A stretch of 64,000 nt of DNA, from positions 62,001 through 126,000 of the forward strand of contig JABTTQ020003446.1 of NCBI GenBank assembly GCA_016081115.2. Reading direction: 5' to 3'. Source of the DNA: Rehmannia glutinosa. Lineage: Eukaryota; Streptophyta; Magnoliopsida; Lamiales; Orobanchaceae. Below the pieces are notes generated by a model. The model saw nothing but the letters and a program-made list of their open reading frames with translations. It was not told where the DNA came from and ran no database searches. The translations under genes were made by a program, and so were the position numbers. The number at the start of each line of letters is the position of its first letter. Position 1 is the stretch's first letter. Below, in pieces: positions 34,011 to 45,665 of the stretch.

Positions 34011-36500
34011 TTTCTCTCAAATGATTGACTCTTCTTGCATAGCTTGAATCAATGTGTGTCGCCCAATGCTTGTGACACATCTTTGGGCTCTATTTGCGAG
34101 ATGAAGCATGTGAACATTGCTTCTTGTTGGGTTGGATCTTGTCTTGACACCTTCTCTTATATCTCCAATGACAAGTTCGTGGATGGTCTCTTAGCCATCT
34201 TACGTCGAGGTTGAAGTAAGTTAGCTGGATTGATCGACTTGCGGTTGTGTTCTTTGGGTCGGCTCTCTCGTGATCACTCATTTTTGCAGATTTTCCACCG
34301 CTTTTGAGATTCGGCTATCTCATCTTCTTCGAATTGATAATCCCCGTGGCTTCAAAGATAGGGACTCTTCAGAAGGTTGGATGATTGACTTATCGGTGAC
34401 TCTTCAATGTCTTCCCATTTACATTTGGCTCATCGAATACTACATGAATAGATTCTTCAGTAACCATAGTTCTTTTGTTGAGTATTTTGTAGGCTTTGCT
34501 TTGATGTTGAGTATCCTAAGAAGATACCCTCATCGGCTTTAGCATCAAAAGCCTTTAGGTTGTCTTTGCCATTGTTGTGGATGAAGCATTTACCTCCAAA
34601 TATCTGAAATATGCAACATTTGGTTTTCTTCCAGTCCGGATCTCATAGAGTCTTTGTGTTTGTCATTTATCATACATCCTGTTTTGGGTGTAGAAAGTTG
34701 TGTTGATTGCTTGACCCAAAATCTTTTGGTAACCCTGCTTTGACTAATATGGTCCTGCCGCTTCTTTGAGGGTTCTATTTCTTCTTTCGCAACTCCATTA
34801 TCTTTGTGGAGTCCTTGTCTGCGACAGAGTTCATGACCAATACCATTCTCAATACAATATCGAGTTATTATTCCATTGACAAACTCGGTTCAGTTCCGTC
34901 CCGATCTTATTTTGATAATGGTTTGACTCTTCTCATTTTGAATCCTCTTCATCATTTGTGGTAGTTCTTGTAGAGTTTCTTTCTTCTTGCACATGAATAT
35001 TGTCCATGTATATCTTGAGTAGTCATCTACTACCACCAAGGTGTATTTCTTTCCACTTATGCCGGTTGGTTCCATGGGCCAAATAGATCCATATGAAGTA
35101 GATGCACGATATTCTTGTTGAGGATGGGCATGTCTTTTCTTTGAATGACGACTTGATTTGTTTTCCTTCCGACATGCATCACATATACTCTCCTTCAGAT
35201 ATCGAGTCCTGGAAGTCCTTCTACCGGATGACTTGCTAGCTTGTTAATTGTTTTGAAATTCAGTGACTCAGCTTTTTGTGCCACGCCCAACTTGATTCAA
35301 TTTTGTCTTTCTTCGCTAGTAGACAGTCTTTGGGTGTTGCGGTTGACCAATCCACTACATACATATTCTTTCGTCTATTTCCTTTGCAAAGACAACTTCA
35401 TTTGATTCAATATCCTTGATTTGGCATACACCCATGTTGAATCCAACATTGTAGCCCTTGTCACAGAGTTGGTGATGCTTAGTAAATTGAAGTTTAGTCC
35501 TTCAACATATGCAACATCTGTGATTTCTAATCCATTCCTCTTGATGGATCTAATGCCTCTTATTTCACCAGGAGCTTCATTTCCCCCAAATATGACTTTG
35601 GCTCCTTTGACTTCCTTGAATTTTGACAGATTTCTCTTATTTCTGTCATATGTCCGGGAATGACCACTATCCATGTACCAGGTTCCTTGGCACTTTTCAT
35701 TGTTCCTTGAACCGCAATCAAAGGAAATTAAGTTTTAGGTACCCATACTTGTCCAGGTCCGAGGGGTTAGAATTGTAAGATGATCCAACCAACCTATAGC
35801 CAAATGACTTGACTCTAAGGGGTTGCCATCTATCGTGCCATAATCATAATTAATTCCGCAAATTGCTTGGGGATTCTAGGTTCATACAAATTGTCTCTCT
35901 TTTGTCTCAGTATGCTGCATATGTGTTTTAGCAATTGCCTTCCTTGGGTAATTGTGGTGATTTTGAGTGTAGTGCCTAGGTGCATGTGTGTCTTTGATGA
36001 AAGCTCTTATACTTTTGGAATGGCCTTTGTTGAGTTCTAGGCCTTTGCCACTTGGGCTTATATTCCATAAGTCTATCCGATAGTTCACATTGTTCCAATC
36101 AGCTTGGCTTGGATATTTTCTACCATTCCCATCATATGTATTTCTTTTATGGGTTTTACGGAATTTTTGGTAGCTCGCTTCTTTCTTTGAGTATTTTTGT
36201 TTGGAGTCTGTTTCAGCTGAGAGACTCGGTGAATCTCTTCTCTCATGCCCTTTCAAAGATTCTCAATCGGTTGTTGTTTTCCTTTTCCTTTGTAACCAAG
36301 GCCAGTTTGCTTAGTATTGTGCTTTGGATTGAAAGTGTGTGCAACATTTAGAGTTTTGGGTTTTTCAGACTCTTCATGACTTGAAGATCCTTTTTCCAAA
36401 ATTACTCTTGAGGTTTGACATGGCACAAAGGAATTAAATCCTAAGCCTGTCTTGTCTCCACATTCTCTTTGACTCATAGTAAGATCGTCCAATGATTTAG
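34011..36500 (-). pseudogene. Sirevirus-1 protease and integrase region
   Basis: Aspartic protease and integrase of the Copia polyprotein. WYMDSGHSRT near 35660 is the protease active site (D-S-G). GLNFNLLSITN near 35460 belongs to the pre-integrase domain. HMDLFGP followed by KKYTLVVVDDYSRYTW (about 35000-35100) is the integrase catalytic core with its first acidic residues. The intervening HHCC region and the C-terminal part down to 34011 are broken into several frames. Upstream, 36253-36492 is a basic low-complexity linker to gag. Confidence 0.8.
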
Positions 36501-36559
36501 ATGCCTTAGTGAATGAGGCAATAACATTTTTGAGGTCATTCTCCCTCTTTTCTATAGCA

Positions 36560-38050
36560 GCAATTTTCGCTATTAATTTAGCATTTTCACTTTTAAACTT
36601 TTATTCTCATCGCCTATTTGACTTAGAGTACTCGGCTCCTTAGTCGGCTTTGAGTTTGACTCTTGAGTAAATTTGTTTTCCTCATTCAATAGTGTGTGTG
36701 AGGTTTTAATGTGCTCAAAATCTTTCATCATTTTGCCTAATGAATCATAAAGATCGGTGGGTGATGAAGTGTGTGTGTCACTGATCACTATCACTAGTGT
36801 CGAGCTTGTTGAGTTAGATTGTACCTCATCTTCTTGATCTTGTTCTTTGGCCATTAAGCGATCAGGCTTCTTCTTCAGAGTCACTTGTGTAGTCGGCTTC
36901 ACTTGCTCTCGAGTCATTTGTCTCTCTTGACTTCTGGTTTCTCAATGATCTCAGCAGACCATCATTGCCTTTTTCTTCTCTTGTCTTTCTTTCTCGAAGA
37001 CCTTTCTTTCTTCTTCGTTTCTCGTACTTGTTGACTACAGGATATGATCAATGGCATAGTGACCTGGTTGTCTACAATTCCAACATAGATATTCACCTTT
37101 TGATCACTCTTTCTATTCTTGAGTTGTCGGCCCTTTGATACTCAACTTGTTGATGATCCATTCTCTTGGTTGGCCTATCATCCCTTGATTTGGAGGAGCC
37201 GAGTGTCTTCCGGTGGATTCACCCTTTCCTCTCTTGTAGTTCTTGTTAAAGAACTTGTTAAATCTTTTAACCATCGGGGCTATTTCTTCCGGGTCAATTT
37301 CTCTTTGACTTGACTCTCCTTCCATCTTTGACAATTAGAGCAAATTGTTTTGGGTACAAATTTGTCTCTTCCTGGTCTTTCCTTCTCGGCTCAAATTAAG
37401 TAGGCTTTGAGGTCCGAGAATAATTCATGATTGGATGTCTTTGATAGGTCCATGGAGTGTCTCAATGCCATGACCTTCATTTCCCATTCATTTGGAAGAC
37501 TTTTAGGATCTTCATACACATTTCTTCTCGTGTATATTCCTTTCCAAGTGTAGATGACTCATTTGTGATTTACGTAAACCGAGCATCCAGTTGATCCAGG
37601 TTTTCTCCCGAGGTCATTTTAAAGTTCTCAAATTTTTGTACACCTGACGATAGTTTGTTTTCTTTGATTTGCTCACGAGCCTTCACATTAATGTCACTTG
37701 TCCCGATTTCTTTAGCCGTTTTGCATGATTTGACTTTGTTGAACATGGCTTTGTCAAGGTTTTGTAGAGGATGTCCTTGGCTACATTATCCAGGTTGTAT
37801 CTTTTCTGTCATCATTTGTCCACTCGGTTCTTGGTTTTTCAACCATGATCGTCCGTCCGGTGTCTTTGATCTTCTTCCCTTCACCGCAACTCTTCGTTTG
37901 TGTTCACCTTTAATATTTGCAGAGGCCCATCTTCTATCACTATCCACATTTCATCATGTAATCTTTGATAGATGAGCACCGCATACGAATTTTCCAATCA
38001 TCAAATTCTTCAATAGTGAACATAGGAATGCGTGTTAGATTTGCTTCCAT
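36560..38050 (-). pseudogene. Sirevirus-1 gag, frameshifted
   Basis: The start is set at the ATG at 38050 (MEANLTRIPMFTIEEFDDWK), the usual opening of Sirevirus gag. A zinc-knuckle-like segment CWNCRQPGHYAID lies near 37075. Its final cysteine is lost by a small change. The C-terminal part (36573-36917) is Ser/Thr/Lys-rich with a probable coiled coil (LGKMMKDFEHIKTSHTLLNE). Several frame breaks are present. Confidence 0.8.
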
Positions 38051-38163
38051 GATAATAACTTTTAATGATAGAAAAGAGTTTTTGAAAGTTTAAGTACTAA
38101 AGCGGACTTTTGAAAAGTTTGGAGATCTAGTTCAAGAACGGTGCGGAGGGTTCAATGAACCAA

Positions 38164-38176
38164 CCACTCGATACCA
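38164..38176 (-). other. Sirevirus-1 primer-binding site (tRNA-Met type, damaged)
   Basis: The reverse strand reads TGGTATCGAGTGG. The expected tRNA-Met-type site is TGGTATCAGAGC, which is intact in the second Sirevirus at 47910-47922. The difference is loss or exchange inside a CAG. Confidence 0.75.
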
Positions 38177-38178
38177 CT

Positions 38179-39723
38179 TGTAGGTCCCAGGGGTGTAAGT
38201 GTAAGGTTTAGAAGGGGGGTTGAATAAACCTTACCAAATTTTCGATTTAGTCCTTTTAAATCTCTGAGTTCTACACATTTTGTGTCCTTGATGGATAAGT
38301 CGAATTAGTCACTCAAGTAGAGTTAATCTCTCCGAGACTCAAATTTGAGTTTGTTAATAGAGTAACTCAACTCGTTGGCTATAATTTGACTCAAGCGTGG
38401 TTTTGTTTTCATGGAAGACTTAACACCCTTAAGTTTGATTAAGCAAGTTTTTACTGACTTGATTTAGTACTTATAAATTATCAAATGGATAGCAAATTTA
38501 TCAGCAGATATGAGCAATTAAAAGTGCAGAAATTTAAATCTTTGAAATGTAAATGACACAAGAAAGTTTTTATAGAGGTTCGAAGATGGGGTAATTCTTC
38601 TACTCCTCTCTTCTCCAACTCCGGAGGAATCCACTAAGTAATGATCGGTTTAAACAAAGTGGTAAGGTCCGGATACAAGTCTTGATCACAACGGCCCGAC
38701 TTGATCCTTTGGGACTCGATCCGAGACGCCTTGATCACTCAAATTTAACCTCGCACGACTCGGCTTCTTCTTCAGGGCATTTTGTCTTGCTACTCTGACT
38801 CACTTGCTTAAGCACTTTGGATTTGATCACGAAGCCCTCCAAGAGCTTAAGACTTGGTTCAGCCTTGAACCTTTCTACAATCCTTCCTAGAATGTAGACC
38901 CCTTGTTTCAAAGGTTTCCTCTTCAACTGGTTGAAGTTCTCTTTCCTTCACAGGTAAGTGTTGGATTGATGTACTTCGAAGTGTAGGCTTGAGGATTGAG
39001 ATTGTTTCAGTTTTTCTAATGTGCTTGTATATCTCACGTATGTGTCATTCATGCATCCCTTTTTTGAAACAAACTCCTCAGCCTTTTATAGTGAACTTTC
39101 AAAAAATTGCCCGTTGAAGAGATAGGCTTATTTTTGAAAGTCACTTTGCGATCGTTGGTTTGCGAGTTCTTGGAATTGCCGTTTCCTCGTATGAATTATT
39201 CTTTTCACCTTTTCGAGTTCGACACGGTGTCGTGCTTCCCATTGGTTCATTCCTTTTGCACGCTCGGGATCGAGCACTCCAAGAAAGGTTGTATGGAGAT
39301 ATTACTTGTTTAAGTAAATATCTTGATTTACGTACTGTGATTCTTTTCTGATTATCTCGACTTGATTGCATTTCCTTGTTTTCCCAGGTGACTTAGTGTC
39401 GAACTTCCAATCATGGATGACTCTTCATCACCGACTTGAGACTTGGCTTCTCTTGAGTTGACTTGTCGATGTTCCACTCACCGCATCTCACCGCTTCTTC
39501 ATCGAGTTCATGTCTGCTTTTTTTTCAGACTCAATTGTCTCTCGCCATGAGAGTTTTCCTTCAAGCCTTGATTGTCTTCTTGCATGTTGGGCGTAGGCCG
39601 ACTTAACTCACTTGGCCACTCTAATTGTTACAATACATTTTTCTGACAAGAATTGGGGTGCCAACTTTCTATTCTAAGTTTTACATGGCATTCATCAAAA
39701 TCTAAACAATAAAATTCCTAACA
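38179..39723 (-). repeat. Sirevirus-1 5' LTR
   Basis: Partner of 26308-27847. The plus strand begins tgtaggtcccaggggtg and ends attcctaaca. Confidence 0.95.
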
Positions 39724-39728
39724 ATTGT
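39724..39728. repeat. target-site duplication, right (attgt)
   Basis: Exact match to 26303-26307. Confidence 0.9.
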
Positions 39729-41315
39729 ACAATACCAGGGGGCTTCTGAATATTTATCAGATAGATGGAGAAATCATTCATGGGCCTGTCTGAAAGTGTT
39801 GTGCCGCACTCTTAGTTCCCAAACAAAAGACGGGTCCTGATAATTTGGCTTAATCAAGCCTTTTTCCAAGATCCCAAACATGGCCAGAGCGTTTTAAAGG
39901 AGTGTTCTTTCGCACTCATGTAATCGTAAAGACATCCTAATAATAAGAGATTCAAAGCGAGAATAATTAATAGTGCATCTATGACCCCATCACGCTACTC
40001 ATGCAAACTAAAAACTTGGAATTTTTCACATGCATAATTGTATATACGTACATAAACTTGTAAATAAAAATCCATGTGAACAAATAGGTCATGAATAATG
40101 TATCAGTTATATCAGTTTCCATGGCTTTGCATTTCAATTGTATGTTTTGTCAGAAGAAAAAAAATTCAATGATATATTAAATGAAGAAGTAATATATTAG
40201 TTAAAGAACACAACAAAAAGAACTATTGGATAAAAAAAATACACCAACCAAAATCAAATAACGTACAGTCAAAAGGCAAACCATTTAGCTGCAACCTACA
40301 ATTCAAAGCTGAAAACAATCTCTATTATCCACCATCTGATCCACCAATCAACTATTTGCACTACTGTTAATGGACATAGAAATTAGTTGAATATAAGTGG
40401 CCTTTCCTACTACTTGAAAGTGTTGGATGATAGAAGAGAAATTGAAAGGAAAAGGAGGGTGGAATCCCTTCTCCAGTTGTGGTTTCTATGAGTATAAGTG
40501 GATTTATAAGCTGTTGTCGAATATCTATGTGCATTTCAGTGGGATTTTTCTACCTTTTCTTTTATTTACAGCTAAATCCAACTTCTAATATAGTCAAAAA
40601 CTTCAAACCTATTTCACCTCCACTCATCATCACATCACATATCTCACTGTCCAATGGCTTCTTTATATGTTGTTGTATTTGAAGATAAATCACATCAATG
40701 AAGATATTGAATTCAAATAACCTTCTAGCTATAAACATGAGAAGAAAAACACCTGCCAGGAATATGTCGGGTTTCTTGTTGAATTTCTATACCTTTTTTA
40801 GCAAGATTGAAATCAATAATATAAACCTAATACAAAAATAGAATAAGGTTAATTTACGAAGAAAAGAGAAAATGTGAGGGTAGATTCATCACAGTCACAA
40901 TGATAAAACAAATGTCATTACCTGATTTGCTTTTTGACGAAGACAAATGAGGAAGTTAATCTGGTTTATATCCCACTACAAAAGTACCTATAGAAAAAGA
41001 AACAGGAAAATAACATGCTTGAATTAAATTTCTCGACAAACTCACCACCTTTAATCCACTCCAGAATCTCATTGGAACTCTTGTGCTCTCATTCCCTCAA
41101 CCACCTCTGCAACAATCATGTTTTATTTTAGATAATTAATCTTAATCTCAGGCCACGTGTAAATATTGAAATTGCAATTATGGGCGAAATGCATTTTCAG
41201 GTTTTGTGATACTTTTTTGCGATGAGATACTACAGTTGCACTGTAGAATATTTCTTTGAACCTATTTCTAGTCTGTAGCTGCCAATGGAACAAGTACCCA
41301 CTGTATATTACTAAT
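39729..41315. other. AT-rich intergenic or intronic DNA
   Basis: No gene recognised. It is the continuation of the sequence at 26148-26302 once the Sirevirus is removed. Open frames are short and low in complexity. Confidence 0.5.
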
Positions 41316-41640
41316 TCAATTAACAATTGCACATAGATTTTTAATCAACTTCAAACCAAACTTTGGTATAACCAGTTTGGTTCCTTTCCCCAAAGCTTTT
41401 ATCCCTGCCTCCGGGCTATTCGTTCTACCATGATAGTCATGAAACGCCAAAATAACTTCCACTTTCTCATCCTCAAAACCTCCGACACTGATGTTCATTC
41501 TTTTGCAACACTATTTGTATTCATCTTCACCCATCCAGCAGCAGGCTTATTCCATATCACTGAGATCCATCTTCATTGTGGGGTTATCTGGAAAGTTTCC
41601 TTGAAATTCGTTCGCCACATCCTTGGAATCCCTCCACATT
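41316..41640 (-). pseudogene. RNase H-like (RVT_3 type) remnant
   Basis: The minus strand reads KPAAGWVKMN near 41522-41552. After a frame shift it continues GGFEDEKVEVILAFHDYHGR, NSPEAGIKALGKG and TKLVIPKFGL. This follows the plant RNase H-like pattern (P..GW.K.N.DG......GG..RD..G.....F......N..AE..AL..GL) found in non-LTR retrotransposons and related host-encoded domains. The catalytic first Asp segment is lost (NTNSVAKE), and no other part of such an element is attached. It is cut off about 110 bp before the second Sirevirus. Confidence 0.55.
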
Positions 41641-41748
41641 GCAAACTTTATCCTTTTACTTATTTGTAGAGTTGTTTTACCAAGTCTGGTGCAATTCCAT
41701 GTTGAACTGCAGTATGCCTATTATTGCGAATTCACCAGTTTATTAGAG

Positions 41749-41753
41749 GTATT
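41749..41753. repeat. probable target-site duplication, left (gtatt)
   Basis: gtatt before Sirevirus-2. The right side at 49356-49360 is atatt, four of five bases matching. Confidence 0.6.
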
Positions 41754-43174
41754 TGTAAGTTCAAGCGGCTACGATAATCTAGAGGGGGTGAATAGATTAT
41801 CTCCATCTTTTCGATTATGCCCTCTTTTTCGAATCAATTACGCCAAGATAATAATAAAGGTGCAGAATGTAAACAACACGCGTCGATTTAAAGAGGTTCA
41901 ACCCACCTAGGGCCTAATCCTCTACCACCCCAGTATCTCCGGGATGGATTTCAAAAAGAAAAAGATTTTATTAATTACCGAATTAATACAACACCTTACA
42001 ACATCACCCAAGAGCACCACACTCTTCTACAACACCACCTTTGAGATTACCACAATCTCTCTTGAAGATTACCACAATCTCCAACGGCACCTTGTGAAGA
42101 TTACCACAATCTTCAACCTTGAAGAACATCAAATTCTTCAATACCTCAAGAGCACCACACTCTTGAAACACCTATCACCTAGATCACCCAAGTGTATTCT
42201 TTCCACAAGAATACTCACAAGGATGTATTGTGTTGAATGATGACAAAAATCAAGATTACAACTCAATAATGAATATTACAATTTGAGTGCAAGTGTAATC
42301 AAGAAATAAAGTCTAGACCTCAAGATGTGAAAGTGAAATACTTAGGCTATAAATACAACAAGAGTGTTGAATATGAAAGCTTGGAAATTTGCAGATTTCT
42401 TGTTGTGGATTTGCTTGTGTTGTTCTCTCTTGTGTTTTCAATTCATCCTCTATTTATAGGAGAGTCTTCACCAACATAGGCTCCTTCTTCTTCACTTTTG
42501 TCTACAAAAAGAGGATCACAAGATGTAGAAATATTGTACAAAAATATAAAGCAAATCTTGCTGATAGAATGTCTAACGGTACAAATTTTGCTGTCAAAAG
42601 ATTACACAGTAGCGTAGGTTGCCCTGTATAAGATTTCGAATGTTTTGAGAAAGATAGTGCGATCGGTACATGTCGTCGGGGGTCGATCGGTCGGACGGAA
42701 GTGCGATCGGTCGCCCTAGGGTGCGGCCGTCGACCTCACCCCAGCCAGTTCCTTCCTTCTTTTTTTCACAGAATTTGTTTTTGTTTCGATTCGTTTCATT
42801 TTTTTCAACTCTTGCACCGGTCGACCTCTTGTGCGCGACAAGTGGCCGACCTCCAATTTGAAATATTGTCCGATTTTTATCAAAAATAAACTTCAAGAAA
42901 TACTCCAAAAAATTAGTAAAAATATTTTTAAATCACTTGGAGCATTTGGACAACAATTATAAACATTGTTTTGGTGTAAAAACCAATTTAAACAAAACTA
43001 TCAAAAGTGTTGTCCATTTTTATCGAATAATAAATACTAAGAAATACTCCAAAAATTAGTAAAAACATTTTAAATCATTTAGGAGTATTTGGACAACATT
43101 TATAAACATTGTTTTGGTATAAAAACTCATTTAAACATAATCATCAAAATCTTGATAAAAACATTTATCTAACA
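41754..43174 (-). repeat. Sirevirus-2 3' LTR
   Basis: The plus strand runs from tgtaagttcaagcggctacg to catttatctaaca. It pairs with 47925-49355. A reverse-strand TATA box (CCTATAAATAG) lies at 42450-42460. A cluster of gatcggtcg-type motifs at 42657-42740 differs in detail from the partner LTR. Confidence 0.95.
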
Positions 43175-43193
43175 AACTCCCCCTTTTTGATGA
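43175..43193 (-). other. Sirevirus-2 polypurine tract
   Basis: The reverse strand reads ATCATCAAAAAGGGGGAGT, immediately before the LTR start TGTTAGATAAATG. Confidence 0.85.
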
Positions 43194-44878
43194 TTACAAA
43201 CCAAAACAATTTTAGGAAGTTGATTTTATAACAAAACCAATTTTCCGGTCTTAAAACATCAACCATTACAAGCAAGATTTATCATAAGTACAAATACACA
43301 AGGATAGGAGCAAAGATTTTTCAAAATCATTTTTGCACAAGCTCCCCCTATCAATATGCATATCAAGAACAAGTATACAAGCAACTATGAAAAGTTTAAA
43401 GCTTAGCTTTTACAACTTAAGCTTGAATATCATGAGCTTATAAGCTCCCCCTGTCACAAAAGCATCATTAGTCAAGTACATCACATTGGACCAAGTATAA
43501 TCCATAGCTTTTGGCTTTTAAGAGCTTTAGCTAATAGCTTTTCTTGCGAGCTTATTTTACGCTTCTTTGAGCGTTTATGCGTTTTTCCTGTTTCTCCCCC
43601 TTTGGAATCATCAAAAAGAATATTAGCACGATAAACACATCATACAATTATATCAAAGTGCGCAACTTAATTGATTTATCGAGCATATCGAGCATTTAAG
43701 CTTAAATTCCGAATAAAAGGAAAAAATTGCTCATTTGATTGATAAAACATGATCTCTATAAACTTATAAGACTTTTCAAATCAAGAGAATCATGTAGGTG
43801 ATGGATTTTTCATAGAAGCATTTTGTCGAACACTTGGCGTGCATCGAATAAAACAAGAGATATATAACGCCTTTGTAATACATTTAAGCCAAACACTTTC
43901 ATCACCAATTTCAATACTACAACATTCATCTATCAACAATAATCATGCACACCACAATTATACAAGAATTCCATCAAAAACAACACATAAGCATTTTCTC
44001 AAGGGTTCAACCCAATTGAGATTAAAGGAGGAATTAAACTTACCAATCAATCGGAGAAGTCGAGTAATACGGATGATATACTCGTACAATAAACCCAAAA
44101 ATATAGAATATGCAAGGAAGAAATCATTTTGGGTGAATTGTGTGTGAAATTTGCAAAGGGGTTCGATTTTGGAAGAAAATAACCAAAATAACGAAATGAA
44201 GGGCAGAAGCAATTTTATTGCTGAAAATGGTCTGGGCGACCGGTTGGGGTCATGGGCGATCGGTCGACGGCATGGGCGACCGGTCGACCTTGCCCCAGTC
44301 AGCCCAATGGTTCATCCTGTTTTCCAAAATCCGAAGTTTGAACCAAAAATCCGATTTTTCACCCCTAAGTTTTAAAAACGTGCACAATGCAAACGTAGAC
44401 CTCATTTAATATACATTATGTCAAAATCAAGCTCGAAATGGATTAAAATACTTGGCGGTGTACGATTAAAAAGTCCGCGAGTTATCCTTGAGACGAAATT
44501 AAACACATCTCAAGTTTTTGTTAAAACATGCAATCCAAAAAAATATTGAATCTCAATATGTTTAGTTCGATTATGACGAACCATATTTTGAAAGAAAATT
44601 ATTATCACCGAACTTGTTATCCCGAAAAATAATAATGTTTTAAAACTTTGGATAAACAAGTCATAAGAAGAAGTGCCTTACACATATTTGAAAATTTCTT
44701 TTTACGGCAGTTTAAAGAGATTCGTTGGGATTGTTTTAAGTCGAGCATATAGACATAAGGCATATAGAATGTCGAGTCTAAGGAGTAATAAACGAATGAA
44801 CATACCTCGAATTCGTTTGGCAATGCCTACTTCAACCTTTTGTCAATTTTCGCATTTGTAGCCATATAAGTTGAAATA
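43194..44878. other. Sirevirus-2 3' non-coding region with extra polypurine copies
   Basis: No coding sequence recognised. Three more AGGGGGAG-type tracts occur on the reverse strand at 43340-43350, 43443-43452 and 43592-43605. The last is also next to a CATCAAAAAG-like companion. Repeated polypurine tracts are a known trait of Sireviruses. At 44228-44305 the motif gggcgaccggtcgac is repeated, resembling the motif cluster in the LTRs. Confidence 0.7.
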
Positions 44879-44886
44879 GTTCTTTC
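44879..44886. repeat. MITE target-site duplication, left (gttctttc)
   Basis: Exact 8-bp match to 45083-45090. Confidence 0.8.
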
Positions 44887-45082
44887 CTCTGTTGTAAAAA
44901 TCCCCGCATAGCCCCGATTAATCCCCGCCTAGGCGCTAGGCCCCTCTTGTCCGCCTACGATTGTTTTTCCGACTAGGCCCACCTAATCCCGCCTAGGTCC
45001 CGCCTAACCCCGCCTAGGCTCCGCCTAGGCGCTAGGCCCCAGTCTGCCGCCTAGCGAGCGCCTAGCGCTTTTTACAACATTG
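44887..45082. mobile_element. 196-bp CG-rich hAT-type MITE
   Basis: Short non-autonomous DNA transposon inside Sirevirus-2. Its ends are inverted: left tgttgtaaaaa, right tttttacaaca. It is flanked by an exact 8-bp duplication (gttctttc), the hallmark of hAT-superfamily insertion. The interior is dominated by cgcctaggcg-like palindromic words (at least seven cctagg or ctaggc occurrences), in sharp contrast to the AT-rich surroundings. There is no coding capacity. Confidence 0.8.
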
Positions 45083-45090
45083 GTTCTTTC
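45083..45090. repeat. MITE target-site duplication, right (gttctttc)
   Basis: Exact match to 44879-44886. Confidence 0.8.
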
Positions 45091-45229
45091 TTCTTCAATG
45101 TCTCACTTCTTCTTTTGAGTGTGGAATATAATCACTTTCTTGGCATTGTTGAACTTGAATTCCAATGATCAAATTTGAGCTCCCCTCATCATGATCACCT
45201 TGAGTTCACCTTGCATTGACTTGGAAAAA

Positions 45230-45665
45230 TATCTTGCACAAATATTCATTAGTAGCACCAATAAATATTATCAACATAAATTTGCACAAGTAAACAACCT
45301 TGCCCTTTTTCAAAACAAGGAGTGTAGTATCAACTTTACCTTTTGTAAAATTATTTTGCAAAAATAGCTAAGTCTATCAAACCATATACGGGGTACTTGT
45401 ATTAACCGTACAAGGCCTTTTTATAAAAATCATTTGGCCTAAAAATTTTAAACTCCGGTAGACTTCTATTTGAATAAAACCATTTAGAAAATTGGATTTA
45501 ACATCCATTTGGTAAAGCTTGAAATTTTCTCAAAACAAGAATGGGCAAGTAAAGTGCAAATAACTTTTAAATGTGCTATGAGTGCAATTATTACATCAAA
45601 ATCATTACCTTCTTCTTGACAATACCATTAGGCTACTAACCTTGCCTTGTTCCTTAAACTTGTTC
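45230..45665 (-). pseudogene. Sirevirus-2 reverse transcriptase scraps
   Basis: The minus strand shows NKARLVA and CQEEGNDFD near 45600-45660, FTKWMLNPIF (a worn copy of the QMDVKSAF block) near 45500, and the worn catalytic region VQIYVDN near 45270 in another frame. Nearly every block has stops or frame shifts. This is old decay by substitution and deletion, unlike the cleaner gag of the same element. Confidence 0.7.

Larger units (their letters stand above)
26308..39723 (-). mobile_element. 13.4-kb Sirevirus (Ty1/Copia) retrotransposon with extra ORF region
   Basis: Complete Copia element on the minus strand with perfect 5-bp target duplications (attgt). In element order it has a 1.55-kb 5' LTR (38179-39723), a tRNA-Met-type primer site, gag, protease, integrase, reverse transcriptase with the YVDD catalytic motif, RNase H, an additional ORF region of about 4 kb, a Sirevirus-type polypurine tract and the 3' LTR (26308-27847). 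The polypurine region (reverse strand CATCATCAAAAAGGGGGAAA) and the extra ORF after pol point to the Sirevirus (SIRE/Maximus) lineage. Reading frames are broken in many places, so it is probably inactive as sequenced. Confidence 0.93.
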
